A stretch of 58,114 nt of DNA from T3Sed10-241 sp036796255. Its GTDB lineage: Bacteria; Bacteroidota; Bacteroidia; Flavobacteriales_D; Cryomorphaceae. Numbering within the stretch: position 1 is the first letter of the stretch; every line of letters starts with the position of its first letter. The stretch is taken from positions 1-58,114 of the forward strand of contig DAIRDH010000017.1 of the NCBI GenBank assembly GCA_036796255.1. The letters run 5' to 3'. The translations under genes and the position numbers were made by a program. The notes beneath the pieces are model-generated. The model was not told where the DNA came from. It was given only the letters and a program-made list of their open reading frames with translations, and did not search any database. Below are positions 8,922 to 17,054 of the stretch, piece by piece.

Positions 8922-9172
8922 TTGTTTATATACCAAACAATTCCATCCATATCCACCCAATCCCCGGTTGATATGCCTGATTTCCCTCAGCCTTTATTCC
9001 ACACCCCGAATATATAAAAAAACCACCCACTCAGCATCCTTCGAAGGCCTATGAATCAAGTAGTGTGAACTGTACAAGTAGAATATAGCAAAACTGGCAT
9101 GCGCGATATGTACATGCCAGCTTTGCGAAGAGAACGCTATGTACGGATCTGTATGCGCCTAAGCGCTGAGGC
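8922..9172. other. Intergenic region with an 8-bp hairpin
   Basis: Between the HEPN island and the 3' end of the T9SS gene. It contains a perfect stem CTGGCATG (9094-9101) / CATGCCAG (9113-9120) with an 11-nt loop. There is no T-run on either side, so it is a weak terminator candidate for the minus-strand gene. Nothing else recognised. Confidence 0.4.
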
Positions 9173-11623
9173 TTACTTCACCTTCTCAAGGAGAAATGAT
9201 TGCTGGCCCAGATCGGTTTCAAGCACGAAAATGTACATGCCCGGCGCCAGGTTGCTGAGGTTCCAATGCTGCCAATTTCCAGCACGGTGGGCAATCTGCC
9301 GGCCTTGAAGGTCGAGCACCCGGGTGCGGAGCACATGGCCGGCATCCATGCGCAGGTTTACCTGATCGCTGGCGGGGTTCGGATAGAGCAGTGCATCTGC
9401 CCTGTGCTCATTTATGGTGCTCACAGGCCCGGCCAGAATGGTCTGACTCGTCTCGGCCTGCCCACAAGTGTTGCCCACCAACAATGTGACCTGAAACTCA
9501 CCTTCGACAAAGTATGCCTTGGTCACAAACTGGCCTGTGCCAAATGTGCCATCTCCAAATTGCCAGGCATAAGAGGCCGTGGGCCCATCTGTACCAGCGA
9601 AAAAGACGGAGGGATCATCGTACACGTACCCAAACTCAGCTGTGGGAGCGTTCTCAATGACCACTTGTATTGCATTGCTCTGACCACTGCCTTCGGCATT
9701 TTCGCCGGTCACGCTGTAAGTTCCCGATTCGGTGATGTTGATGCTTTGGGTGGTTTCGCCATTGCTCCAGAGGTAGGTGTCGTAATCTGCTCCGGCATCG
9801 AGCAGCAATTCCTCACAGGCCACGGTATCCGCGCCGAGATATATTCCCGGAAGGGAAGAATAGCGCACCAAAACCACCGCTTCATTCAGGATTTGAATTC
9901 CCAGCGGCGATGCTTCCACGATTTCCGGGGCACCGGGCCCTCCTATGTTTAAACTGTCTCTGTAGCCAATGGCCACCCAGAATTGTAGGTCATTGTTGGC
10001 TGCACTCATGGCTTGTGGAAATCCAAACCTACCATGCTCTTCAAAGTTCCAAACCTCGCGGATACCCAGTGTGGCAGTATCTACAAAAGCGATAAATGGA
10101 TTGCGGTTTTGGCTGAACGTGGCCGAAAAAAGTGCGGTACTGTCGGTGGCCAAGGCCAGGCGCGAATCGAAGCTATGGGCGCCATATACAGCCAGCCTGC
10201 CGCGCACCATGTCCATGTGTGCCAGCCTGTTTATGAGGGTAGCCGATTGCCCAAAGTTTACTGTAGGCACAGAGAGGTCATAATAGCTCTTGGCAAGGAC
10301 CACATCCATGTCACGGTTCAGTTTTATAACAAAGGATGACCTGTCGACCGGAACGCCCTGTATGTTCAATTCCAAATTGTCGTAAACCACATTGTTGAGC
10401 GATACTTCAAAGGGATCGGTAGATGCAGCGCCGTTGATGTTTCCCATAAAGTAAATACCGTCTGGTCTGATCAATGTTTGGTTGTAATACCTTGTGAAAG
10501 TACTGACGCCCAGCGACATTTGGGTGTTTGAAATTCTGAAGAGGTCAAAGCCGGTTTCGTCGGGATGCGACCTGATGATGGCATGCGACTCGCGGCTTTG
10601 GAAAGGCATAAGCAAAATGGGATCGCTGCTGCCATGGTGGTCGGGGCTTACAAATGTTTGGTTGGGAAGGGTGAGGAATCCTGAAGGTTGCAATGCGAAG
10701 GTTACAAAACCGTCGTGCTTAAAATACAAGTTGTAAAAGCTCGAAGTCGCCCCGATCAGCTGTGCGCTGATGTATGCTTCGCCATCTGCCACTTCTATAT
10801 TTGTGGGAATCATTGTGGTATTGAATATGCCTTTCTTCTGCACCGTTCCACTGGCATCCATTTGCATGAAAATGGAATAATTACCAGTGTTGATGGGTGT
10901 AAAATAGGTCCAGTTAAAGTCAGGACCTGTTACCACGTGGGGCGCATTGGTGCCGCTCACCTGGAGTATGTTGGCAACGAGTGCAATATTGCCCGTCTCG
11001 TCCACATCAAAAAAAGGCCGGCGGGTATTCATGCCATTGAAGCTCGGATCTATGGGACTCTCAGTGCTGAAGCCTACCGCAGTGGAGCCCGTGATTAAAA
11101 ACTCGAAGAGCAATTCGCCACTGGGACTGAACTTTGATAAAAACAAGCGCCTCAGGTTGACATCGCTGTCGGCATCGGGATCAAACGGCTGGCCAATCTG
11201 CAAAACCTTGTCGCCCTGGTAAAAGCCTCCAACATAAATATTGCCCCCACCATCTGTTTTGATTTCGTGTGCCGTGCTATAAATCGTCGCCGATAGGTTA
11301 GCGCCGGTGCTGCCAATTCTTGAAGCCCAGACCAAGACACCATCGGCATCGTACTTCCCCACAAAACCCGTCTTTTGACTTGCTGCACCACCCTGCGGAT
11401 TTGAATTGCTCACAAGGAGGGCTCCGCTGCCATTGGGATCAATTTCTGCCGATCCTCTGACATTTCCAGCCACGAGCACCCCGCCATCGGCGGATTGCTC
11501 CATGGCATCAATCACCAGCACGCCGTTCATATGCAGATTGGCGTACGCGAGCGGCACCTGCGCTCTTGCCGTAAGGCATAAACAGCAAAAGCAGCAAAGG
11601 AAAAGACTGTACCTGAAGTTCAT
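9173..11623 (-). CDS. T9SS type A sorting domain-containing secreted protein with PKD domain
   Basis: 816 aa. A Sec signal peptide (SLFLCCFCCLCLTARAQ) is followed by a long repeat-rich extracellular region that reads like SBBP/NHL-type beta-propeller segments (for example GKYDADGVLVWASRIGSTG, GGNIYVGGFYQGDKVLQIG). A PKD domain lies around 655-715 (ASYAWQFGDGTFGTGQFVTK), and the C-terminal T9SS type A signal (YPNPASDQVNLR, LDLQGRQIA, LAPGMYIFVLET) ends in LEKVK. The protein should be exported through the type IX system and cleaved or anchored at the surface. It begins 19 bp after the stop of the upstream lipoprotein gene, so the two are probably cotranscribed from the promoter at 12413-12420. 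Confidence 0.88.
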   Translation of the reverse strand: MNFRYSLFLCCFCCLCLTARAQVPLAYANLHMNGVLVIDAMEQSADGGVLVAGNVRGSAEIDPNGSGALLVSNSNPQGGAASQKTGFVGKYDADGVLVWASRIGSTGANLSATIYSTAHEIKTDGGGNIYVGGFYQGDKVLQIGQPFDPDADSDVNLRRLFLSKFSPSGELLFEFLITGSTAVGFSTESPIDPSFNGMNTRRPFFDVDETGNIALVANILQVSGTNAPHVVTGPDFNWTYFTPINTGNYSIFMQMDASGTVQKKGIFNTTMIPTNIEVADGEAYISAQLIGATSSFYNLYFKHDGFVTFALQPSGFLTLPNQTFVSPDHHGSSDPILLMPFQSRESHAIIRSHPDETGFDLFRISNTQMSLGVSTFTRYYNQTLIRPDGIYFMGNINGAASTDPFEVSLNNVVYDNLELNIQGVPVDRSSFVIKLNRDMDVVLAKSYYDLSVPTVNFGQSATLINRLAHMDMVRGRLAVYGAHSFDSRLALATDSTALFSATFSQNRNPFIAFVDTATLGIREVWNFEEHGRFGFPQAMSAANNDLQFWVAIGYRDSLNIGGPGAPEIVEASPLGIQILNEAVVLVRYSSLPGIYLGADTVACEELLLDAGADYDTYLWSNGETTQSINITESGTYSVTGENAEGSGQSNAIQVVIENAPTAEFGYVYDDPSVFFAGTDGPTASYAWQFGDGTFGTGQFVTKAYFVEGEFQVTLLVGNTCGQAETSQTILAGPVSTINEHRADALLYPNPASDQVNLRMDAGHVLRTRVLDLQGRQIAHRAGNWQHWNLSNLAPGMYIFVLETDLGQQSFLLEKVK

Positions 11624-11642
11624 GTGGGTAGGAATATGTTTA

Positions 11643-12395
11643 CTAGGATTTATTCTCCGTCGCGGTACCGTTGTCCGAATAGTAGTTTACAATACTCGTA
11701 CCTGTACCGTCGGCATTCCAACTTGCTGAAGTAACGAGCAGGCCTTCATCGCGGTACTCGAGGGTACCTGAGCCATCTGCAAAAATGCTGACACTTACTC
11801 TCCAATCCAAACCAGAAGGCTTCCAGAAGATGGTATTCAAAATGACGGTGCCATCTGCCAGTTTGTAATAGTCGTGGTCACGGCTTGTGGTGGGCGAAGA
11901 TCCGAGCCGATAATTATTGCGGCTGACTTCTTCGCTAATATCATTCTTTTCAGAAATTACCGCCCTCATCAGTGTATCACCTGAAGCTTGCATTACATAC
12001 ATGTCAGCGATATTGGTATTCTGAGAAAGGCTCACATGCTTATTGTCCACGGTGTTTCCATTGACCGTGTACGTGTAATTGCTGGTGGCCACGGCTGGCA
12101 CCGTCCCCGCAGGCACAATGAAATACGGCTCATACAGTTCTACCAATTCCATTACTTGTCCCAGCGACCAGTAAGCCTCCTGTGCATCAGGATTCTCGCT
12201 GTTGATAAAAGCTTCGCTTACAGGATAAAATGACCGCTGCGAGCCCACAGCATACCACACATCCGATGGCACATCAGTGCCGGGCGTGGTGGGCGTGCTG
12301 GGTGGATTGCCGCTGTTGCTGTCGTCGCTGTCGCATGCGGTTGTGAATAGACCCATCATAAGGACCAGGGGAAAAATCTTTTTGGAAATATTCAT
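11643..12395 (-). CDS. Secreted lipoprotein of unknown function
   Basis: 250 aa from ATG 12395. The frame extends upstream, but MNISKKIFPLVLMMGLFTTAC is a complete lipoprotein signal (lipobox Cys21, followed by DSDDS), so this start is preferred. The mature protein has a Pro/Thr/Ser linker, then a globular part with WYAVGSQRSFYPVSEAF and a C-terminal stretch like lipocalin/DUF strands (DWRVSVSIFADGSGTLEYRD). No family is recognised. It is the first gene of an operon with the T9SS-secreted protein. Its promoter carries the second copy of the LytTR-type operator, linking it to the two-component system about 6 kb away. Confidence 0.8.
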   Translation of the reverse strand: MNISKKIFPLVLMMGLFTTACDSDDSNSGNPPSTPTTPGTDVPSDVWYAVGSQRSFYPVSEAFINSENPDAQEAYWSLGQVMELVELYEPYFIVPAGTVPAVATSNYTYTVNGNTVDNKHVSLSQNTNIADMYVMQASGDTLMRAVISEKNDISEEVSRNNYRLGSSPTTSRDHDYYKLADGTVILNTIFWKPSGLDWRVSVSIFADGSGTLEYRDEGLLVTSASWNADGTGTSIVNYYSDNGTATENKS

Positions 12396-12412
12396 AACGT
12401 GATATTTAGCGA

Positions 12413-12420
12413 CAAAAGTA
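12413..12420 (-). promoter_or_regulatory. -7 promoter element of the lipoprotein/T9SS operon
   Basis: On the minus strand TACTTTTG, identical to the -7 element of the 6555 gene, 25 bp upstream of the ATG at 12395. Confidence 0.65.
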
Positions 12421-12447
12421 CCCGCCCCGCACGCGCCCTCTAGCAAG

Positions 12448-12475
12448 ATTGTACCATTGGGACATCCCACTACAC
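12448..12475 (-). promoter_or_regulatory. Paired repeat, probable LytTR operator B
   Basis: Minus-strand half-sites GTGTAGT (12475-12469) and GTACAAT (12454-12448) are 21 bp apart. Compared with operator A in gene orientation, 19 of 28 positions agree, including GTGG after the first half-site and CCAA before the second. The second half-site starts 34 bp from the -7 element, against 35 bp at operator A. Confidence 0.6.
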
Positions 12476-12621
12476 AGTTGTCACAGTTGGAGGTGTAGCG
12501 GCGATTCTGTGGAGGGTTCTAAAGCGCTTTTATCCGTATTTTTTACTTCTGCTTTCCGCAAAATTGGCCAAGCCGGAAGCAATTCTGATCACAGATCACA
12601 TGCCGTCTATATTTTGAGCCA

Positions 12622-12655
12622 TTTGTAAAAGTGATCTTCCCGTTCCATACCTTTG
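12622..12655 (+). promoter_or_regulatory. Promoter (TTTG, 22-bp spacer, TACCTTTG)
   Basis: TTTG at 12622-12625 and an exact TAnnTTTG (TACCTTTG) at 12648-12655. It directs transcription into the small ORF at 12660. Transcription would start at about 12660-12662, on top of the GTG codon. Confidence 0.55.
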
Positions 12656-12659
12656 ACGC

Positions 12660-13055
12660 GTGAATACCGCCCCATGCCGCGCACTGCTCTTTGTGCTTGC
12701 ACTGCTCTCCCTGAGCACCACGGGTATTTTTTCCACAACCTACCTCCCCTCCTCCAGCACTTCAGCCCCATTTGAAGGCGGATTTACTGTGCTTGCTGAT
12801 GCTGAAAATGGTGAACCTAACCTTGATCAAAAAAGCATAGGAGCGCACAGTGCCCGTACCGAAAGTCAAATCAGCGTTTCACCCGCCTTTTCAGCACGGG
12901 GTATTGAGAAAAACAAGTTGGGCTCTACAGCCGCACTTCGCTGCAAGGAAGTCTCGCTCTTGGGTACATTTTTGCTGCAAAAGCAAGTGCACCAACTCGC
13001 GCGCTCACAGCCCGCCATAGCACTGCTCTTTATCACTTTCCACCACTTTCCCTGA
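12660..13055 (+). CDS. Small putative exported protein, GTG start
   Basis: 131 codons with a hydrophobic N-terminus (CRALLFVLALLSLSTTGIFS) that could be a signal peptide, a Ser/Thr/Pro segment, and a hydrophobic C-terminal patch (QPAIALLFITFHHF). No family is recognised. It starts with GTG only 5 bp after a good -7 element, which would make the mRNA leaderless; no in-frame ATG follows nearby. It may belong to a group of fast-evolving exported peptides, or may be non-coding transcribed DNA. The next gene starts about 100 bp downstream. Confidence 0.45.
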   Translation: MNTAPCRALLFVLALLSLSTTGIFSTTYLPSSSTSAPFEGGFTVLADAENGEPNLDQKSIGAHSARTESQISVSPAFSARGIEKNKLGSTAALRCKEVSLLGTFLLQKQVHQLARSQPAIALLFITFHHFP

Positions 13056-13157
13056 TATTTTTTGATGTTTTTGTGCTGTGGCTCAGCTTCCAAAGCACCA
13101 CAAGGCTTGCCTCGGGCTTCCCAAAAAATTCGTGCAAACAATCAAAAAATAAAAATC

Positions 13158-13685
13158 ATGGACCAAGAAACAGCCGTTATGAAGGCCATCATCATATTAA
13201 TTTGTGCATTTCCCTTTGTGCTTTTAGGGCTCAAGCAGCGCTCTAAAAAACAGGGCATGCTCAACAAAATCAAAACGCTCGCAACCGCGCAAGGCTGCAC
13301 CATCACCGAGAGCAGTTGTGAAGCCGGCATCGCCATAGGAATCGACGGCGCTGCCGGGCGCCTCTTCTTCTACAAATCATTGGACGAGGGAGAGCAACTG
13401 TACCAAATCGATTTGGGCATGTACGGGCAGTGCAGCCCACTCAAGGCAACCAGCCTCAAAGGCAAAGGCAATGACAAGTATGAGGTCATTGACAAATTAG
13501 GCCTCAGCCTGAAGCCGCGCGACAAGTCGAAAGATGAGGCTGTGGTCATCCTTTACGATGCCAATGAAAGCGCCCACCTCGGCACCCAGATCCAACTCAT
13601 GGAGAAATGGGTGGCTATTTTGAATGCAAACTTGAAAGTAAAAGGCCAAGCCATTCAAAAACCCATCATGTCAAAAAGGGCTTGA
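13158..13685 (+). CDS. Membrane-anchored protein of unknown function
   Basis: 175 aa from ATG 13158, preceded by the A-rich leader AAAAAATAAAAATC that is typical here; upstream in-frame codons to 13062 lack such context. One N-terminal membrane helix (MKAIIILICAFPFVLLGL) is followed by a basic stretch (KQRSKKQGMLNKIK) and a soluble domain of about 140 residues with a beta-rich pattern (GRLFFYKSLDEGEQLYQIDL) and a C-terminal helix (QLMEKWVAILNANL). The orientation places the soluble domain in the cytoplasm (positive-inside). No known family is recognised. Confidence 0.7.
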   Translation: MDQETAVMKAIIILICAFPFVLLGLKQRSKKQGMLNKIKTLATAQGCTITESSCEAGIAIGIDGAAGRLFFYKSLDEGEQLYQIDLGMYGQCSPLKATSLKGKGNDKYEVIDKLGLSLKPRDKSKDEAVVILYDANESAHLGTQIQLMEKWVAILNANLKVKGQAIQKPIMSKRA

Positions 13686-13732
13686 GGGATTTCTTAGATT
13701 GCGAAAGGTTGAGAAGTTCTCAGTAACGAGCA

Positions 13733-13824
13733 AAACTTTTCAATCTTTCCACTTTTCAGCTTTCGAACTTTCTAACTTTCAAACTTTTCAACTTTCAAAC
13801 TTTTCAACTTTCAAACTTTCTAAC
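13733..13824. repeat. Low-complexity tandem repeat, AACTTTC/AACTTTTC units
   Basis: About 90 bp of imperfect 7-8-mers, with a clearer 16-bp period (AACTTTCAAACTTTTC) at 13775-13815. It separates the convergent 13158 gene and arsS-like gene and ends next to a 12-bp palindrome TCACCTAGGTGA (13825-13836) that overlaps the arsS-like stop codon. Confidence 0.75.
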
Positions 13825-13828
13825 TCAC

Positions 13829-14884
13829 CTAGGTGATACTCCCCTGACAACTACTCCCTGCCCCTGCCGTGCAACCGTAGCAATGCTGGGAAATACGAAT
13901 GTTGCGGTCGGCGATGGCTTCTACATTGAGCTCGCTGATGTGCTGCTGCTTGTGGGCTACCTTGAGTTGCAGCATCTGGTTGAAGTCGCAGTCGTAGAGG
14001 TAACCGTCATAGCTCACCGAGAGGGTATTGCGGCACATCACGTTTTTCACTGCTGCCGGATTGTAAGCTGATACGAGGGCGTCCATGTAATCTTCATAGT
14101 TGTCGCTGGCCACAAGGTATTCCAGAAAGCGGCTGATGGGAAGGTTGGTGATGGTGAAGAGGTCGTTGAATACAATGCCAAAGTCGGCCTGGAGGTTGCG
14201 CTTGAATTCCGCCTGCAGCGAAGCCTGATCGCCGGGCATAAAGGCGCCCGCTGGATTGTACACGAGGTCGAGCTTGAGACCTGTTCCTTCCATGCCATAG
14301 CCCACTCCGTTGAGCTGGAGCAGGGCTTCGATGCTTTTGTCAAAAACGCCGTCGCCGCGCTGCTTGTCGGTGCGCTCGCGCTTGTAGAAGGGCAGTGAAC
14401 TCACCACGTGCACATTGTGGTCGCGGAAAAACTCCGGCAGGTCGTAATATTTTTTGTTGGCGCGGATAATGGTCAAGTTGCTCCGCACAATGAAATCCTC
14501 TACGCCAATCTTATGCGCCTCTTCTACAAACCAGCGGAAATCGGGGTTCATTTCTGGCGCACCACCTGTGAGGTCGAGGGTATGCACCGTGGTGTGGCGC
14601 AGCACATCGAGGATATGCTCCATCGTGTCGCGGGTCATGATTTCCTTGCGGTGCGGTCCCGCATCCACATGGCAATGCGAGCACACCTGGTTGCACATAT
14701 AGCCTACATTGATCTGCAATATTTCCAGCGCTTTGGGGCGCAGGGGCAGGTCGCCGGTCTCTTTCAATTTTTCCGAAAAGGAAGGCATGCCCTCCGGCCC
14801 GAAAATTCCATTGGAGAGGAATTTAAGCTGATCTGCGGGATCTGATAGTTTTAATTTTCGCTCTGCTTGTGGCTTTAACTTCAT
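13829..14884 (-). CDS. arsS: Arsenosugar biosynthesis radical SAM protein ArsS-like
   Basis: 351 aa. The radical SAM [4Fe-4S] motif appears as GYMCNQVCSHCHVDAGPHR (CxxxCxxC, about residues 63-70), followed by LDLTGGAPEMNP. The Cys-rich C-terminus (HCYGCTAGAGSSCQGS) is characteristic of the radical SAM/Cys-rich family that forms the arsenosugar C-As bond. An internal CRNTLSVSYDGYLYDCDFNQ segment is also typical. It starts 9 bp after the AhpD-like gene with which it forms an operon. The family makes arsenosugar precursors from dimethylarsenite; that role is carried over from the family. Confidence 0.88.
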   Translation of the reverse strand: MKLKPQAERKLKLSDPADQLKFLSNGIFGPEGMPSFSEKLKETGDLPLRPKALEILQINVGYMCNQVCSHCHVDAGPHRKEIMTRDTMEHILDVLRHTTVHTLDLTGGAPEMNPDFRWFVEEAHKIGVEDFIVRSNLTIIRANKKYYDLPEFFRDHNVHVVSSLPFYKRERTDKQRGDGVFDKSIEALLQLNGVGYGMEGTGLKLDLVYNPAGAFMPGDQASLQAEFKRNLQADFGIVFNDLFTITNLPISRFLEYLVASDNYEDYMDALVSAYNPAAVKNVMCRNTLSVSYDGYLYDCDFNQMLQLKVAHKQQHISELNVEAIADRNIRISQHCYGCTAGAGSSCQGSIT

Positions 14885-14893
14885 AGAAATAAA

Positions 14894-15229
14894 TTACATG
14901 CTGAGTTTTTCAACTTTGTTCATCATTTGCACGCCGTGTACCAATGATGCCCCACCGCGTATGGCACCTGCTACGTGAAGTGCCTCCATCATTTCGCCTT
15001 TTTCAATGCCGCGCTGCAGCCCGTCAGTGGTATAAGCATCAATGCAATAAGGGCACTGAATGGTATGCGCTACGGCGAGGGCGATCAAAGATTTCTCTCT
15101 TGCTGTGAGCTTACCTTCTGCAAATACGGCTCCGTAATAATCGAAGAATTTATCGGCCAACTCTTTGTTCCAGTCGCCGATATTAGCGAATTTCTTGAGG
15201 TCCTGGGGATTGTAATAGGTTTTTTCCAT
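14894..15229 (-). CDS. Arsenosugar-associated AhpD/CMD-like peroxidase-family protein
   Basis: 111 aa, an alkylhydroperoxidase D / carboxymuconolactone decarboxylase fold with the CxxC site in HTIQCPYCIDAYTTDGLQRG and a preceding helix (REKSLIALAVAHTI). This small one-domain version is a regular partner of ArsS-like radical SAM proteins in Bacteroidota, where it is named arsenosugar biosynthesis-associated peroxidase-like protein. It lies first in a two-gene operon with arsS (9-bp gap). It probably acts as a thiol-dependent redox helper; its substrate is unknown. Confidence 0.85.
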   Translation of the reverse strand: MEKTYYNPQDLKKFANIGDWNKELADKFFDYYGAVFAEGKLTAREKSLIALAVAHTIQCPYCIDAYTTDGLQRGIEKGEMMEALHVAGAIRGGASLVHGVQMMNKVEKLSM

Positions 15230-15262
15230 GGCATTAATGTTTCTGCTTTTGCGCTTTTCAGC

Positions 15263-15270
15263 AAATGTAA
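15263..15270 (-). promoter_or_regulatory. -7 element of the AhpD-like/arsS operon
   Basis: Minus-strand TACATTTG, exact TAnnTTTG, 34 bp upstream of the ATG at 15229. Confidence 0.55.
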
Positions 15271-15386
15271 ATGGTTAATTGTTCAATCTGTTGTCGGACT
15301 TACGACCTTCAGTGGCATTTGGATTTCGAATCGATTAAGGATTCAATAAAGGAAATTGTTCGGGATACCGTGATTTAGGTCCTTTT

Positions 15387-16109
15387 CTAACTTGTGCTAT
15401 TGTCGGCTTCATTGAATTTGGCGTGATGAATCATTTTCTTGTACAGCGACTTGAGTTTTTTCGGCTTTACGCCAAAATAGTAGAGTGTAAAAACGCAGAA
15501 ATTCGCCAGGTTGACCCTCGGGTATGAGTTTAGCGCATACTTCCTGGCGGAAACCACCACGTCATCGGCGAGAATTTTGAACTTTCCGTAGCGCTTGCCG
15601 CGGCGTATGATGTCGTAATCTTCCATCACGATATGACTTTCGTCAAATCCATGCAGGCGATCGAACAGTTGCCTGCTGATAAACAAACTTTGATCGCCAC
15701 CCCGACACATCATCACTGGGATGCGTGTGCACCAGGAGTTGAAGCGCAATGCCGCCCGCTCACTGTCGAACCGAAAACGAAAACAGCCGAAGTCTACACC
15801 CTGCTCCACAGCTTGTAGCACTTGCCGCGCGTAGTCTATTGGCGGAAGCGTATCGGCATGCACGAAGTAGAGGATGTCGGCTGTAGCCACTTTTGCCGCA
15901 AGGTTCATTTGTGCAGGCCGGCTTGCAATACCAGTGTATAGCACCCGGGCCCCACATTTTTCCGCAAGGACCACTGTGGCATCGCTGCTGCCAGCATCGG
16001 CCACGATGATTTCCATTGCCAGCCCACCCGCTCCGTCGCGCAGCCGACGTATGAGCCCTTCGATGTGGGCTGCCTCGTTGAGCGTCGGAATGATTGTTGA
16101 TATTTGCAT
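15387..16109 (-). CDS. TIGR04283-type (arsenosugar-associated) family 2 glycosyltransferase
   Basis: 240 aa from ATG 16109; MQISTIIPTLNEAAHIEGLI is the canonical GT2 N-terminus, so the 16 extra upstream codons are left out. The nucleotide-sugar site includes VADAGSSDAT, and the DxD-like motif is FVHADTLPP. The acceptor region GGDQSLFISRQLFDRLHGFD ends with MEDYDIIRRGKRYG, the catalytic ED. TIGR04283 enzymes occur next to ArsS-type genes and are thought to handle the sugar part of arsenosugars or arsenolipids. It is 157 bp upstream of the AhpD-like gene on the same strand and divergent from the DUF547 gene. Confidence 0.82.
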   Translation of the reverse strand: MQISTIIPTLNEAAHIEGLIRRLRDGAGGLAMEIIVADAGSSDATVVLAEKCGARVLYTGIASRPAQMNLAAKVATADILYFVHADTLPPIDYARQVLQAVEQGVDFGCFRFRFDSERAALRFNSWCTRIPVMMCRGGDQSLFISRQLFDRLHGFDESHIVMEDYDIIRRGKRYGKFKILADDVVVSARKYALNSYPRVNLANFCVFTLYYFGVKPKKLKSLYKKMIHHAKFNEADNSTS

Positions 16110-16171
16110 GCGGTATAAATCCGTCACAGCTTGTTCTGCGTACTTAGCATACGCCAAACTTAGACAAACAG

Positions 16172-16936
16172 ATGTTCATGAGAAGCCTTTTCACCATAAT
16201 TGTAGCCACCCTCATCACCGCGGGTTGCCTTCGGGCTGTATCGGTAGAGTCAGATTCGAAACCCGTGACACACGAGAGGTTTACTGCGTTGCTCAAAAAG
16301 CATGTAGACAGCGATGGAATGGTGAATTACAAAGGTTTTGTCGCTGACAGTACCGCGCTCAATGATTACCTCAAAATCCTCGAAGCCAACCATCCCAATG
16401 AGAAAAACTGGAGCAAGGACGAGCGCCTCGCCTATTGGATCAACGCTTACAATGCCTTCACCATTCGGCTCATCATCCGTAACTACCCGGTGAAGAGCAT
16501 CAAGGACCTTGGCGGAAGCATATACCGGGTCAACACCACATGGGACATCAAATTCATCCATATCGAAGGCGAAACCTACCACCTCAACAACATCGAAAAC
16601 AGCATCATCCGCAAGGAATTTGACGAGCCACGCATCCACTTCGCGCTGGTATGTGCCGCGATGAGCTGCCCCAGGTTGCGCAATGAGGCGTTCGAGGCCA
16701 AGACCCTCGACGCCCAGCTCGAAGAGCAGGCGGTGCATTTCTTCAACAGCAAAAAGCGCAACGAGATCAGCGCTTATAATCCCAAAGCCTCAAAATTGAT
16801 GACCTGGTACAGCGGTGACTTTAAAGGCCACGCCGACGATATCAACGCCTACATCAACAAGTACAGCAAGGTGAAAATCAAAGAAGGCGTAAAGCTCGAC
16901 TACCTCGACTACGACTGGGCGCTGAACGAGCAATGA
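16172..16936 (+). CDS. DUF547 lipoprotein
   Basis: 254 aa (start at 16172, or the equally good ATG at 16178). A lipoprotein signal (LFTIIVATLITAGC) precedes a DUF547 domain: FTALLKKHVDSDGMVNYKGF, WINAYNAFTIRLIIRNYPV, IHFALVCAAMSCPRLRNEAF. DUF547 proteins are distant relatives of papain-like/transglutaminase folds, with a conserved Cys-Pro near an NAYNA motif; biochemical function is not established. Divergent placement 62 bp from the glycosyltransferase gene suggests it belongs to the arsenosugar neighbourhood, as in other Bacteroidota. Confidence 0.85.
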   Translation: MFMRSLFTIIVATLITAGCLRAVSVESDSKPVTHERFTALLKKHVDSDGMVNYKGFVADSTALNDYLKILEANHPNEKNWSKDERLAYWINAYNAFTIRLIIRNYPVKSIKDLGGSIYRVNTTWDIKFIHIEGETYHLNNIENSIIRKEFDEPRIHFALVCAAMSCPRLRNEAFEAKTLDAQLEEQAVHFFNSKKRNEISAYNPKASKLMTWYSGDFKGHADDINAYINKYSKVKIKEGVKLDYLDYDWALNEQ

Positions 16937-16998
16937 TGCCAGGCGGCCTTCCCATTTTGCGGAAGCGAAAAATCAAAGATATGAACTGGCCGGTAGAA

Positions 16999-17031
16999 TT
17001 GACCCTGCAAATTTGATATGTGTTAGCTTTG
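16999..17031 (+). promoter_or_regulatory. Promoter of yajQ-like gene
   Basis: TTG at 16999-17001, a 22-bp spacer and TAGCTTTG (exact TAnnTTTG) at 17024-17031, 24 bp before the ATG at 17055. Confidence 0.55.
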
Positions 17032-17054
17032 CAGGAAATAAATCAAAGCAAGCC

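Noticed and set aside
9068..9085. GTACAAG as a third LytTR half-site
   Set aside because: No partner 21 bp away and it lies downstream, not upstream, of genes.
9094..9120. Hairpin as a terminator for the T9SS gene
   Set aside because: Good 8-bp stem but no T-run on the minus strand and an 11-nt loop; left as an unassigned hairpin.
13733..13824. Possible CRISPR-like array
   Set aside because: Units are 7-16 bp of near-identical low complexity with no unique spacers and no cas genes nearby.
13825..13836. 12-bp palindrome TCACCTAGGTGA as a regulatory site
   Set aside because: It overlaps the arsS-like stop codon at the 3' end of the gene, far from any promoter; a single copy in the window.
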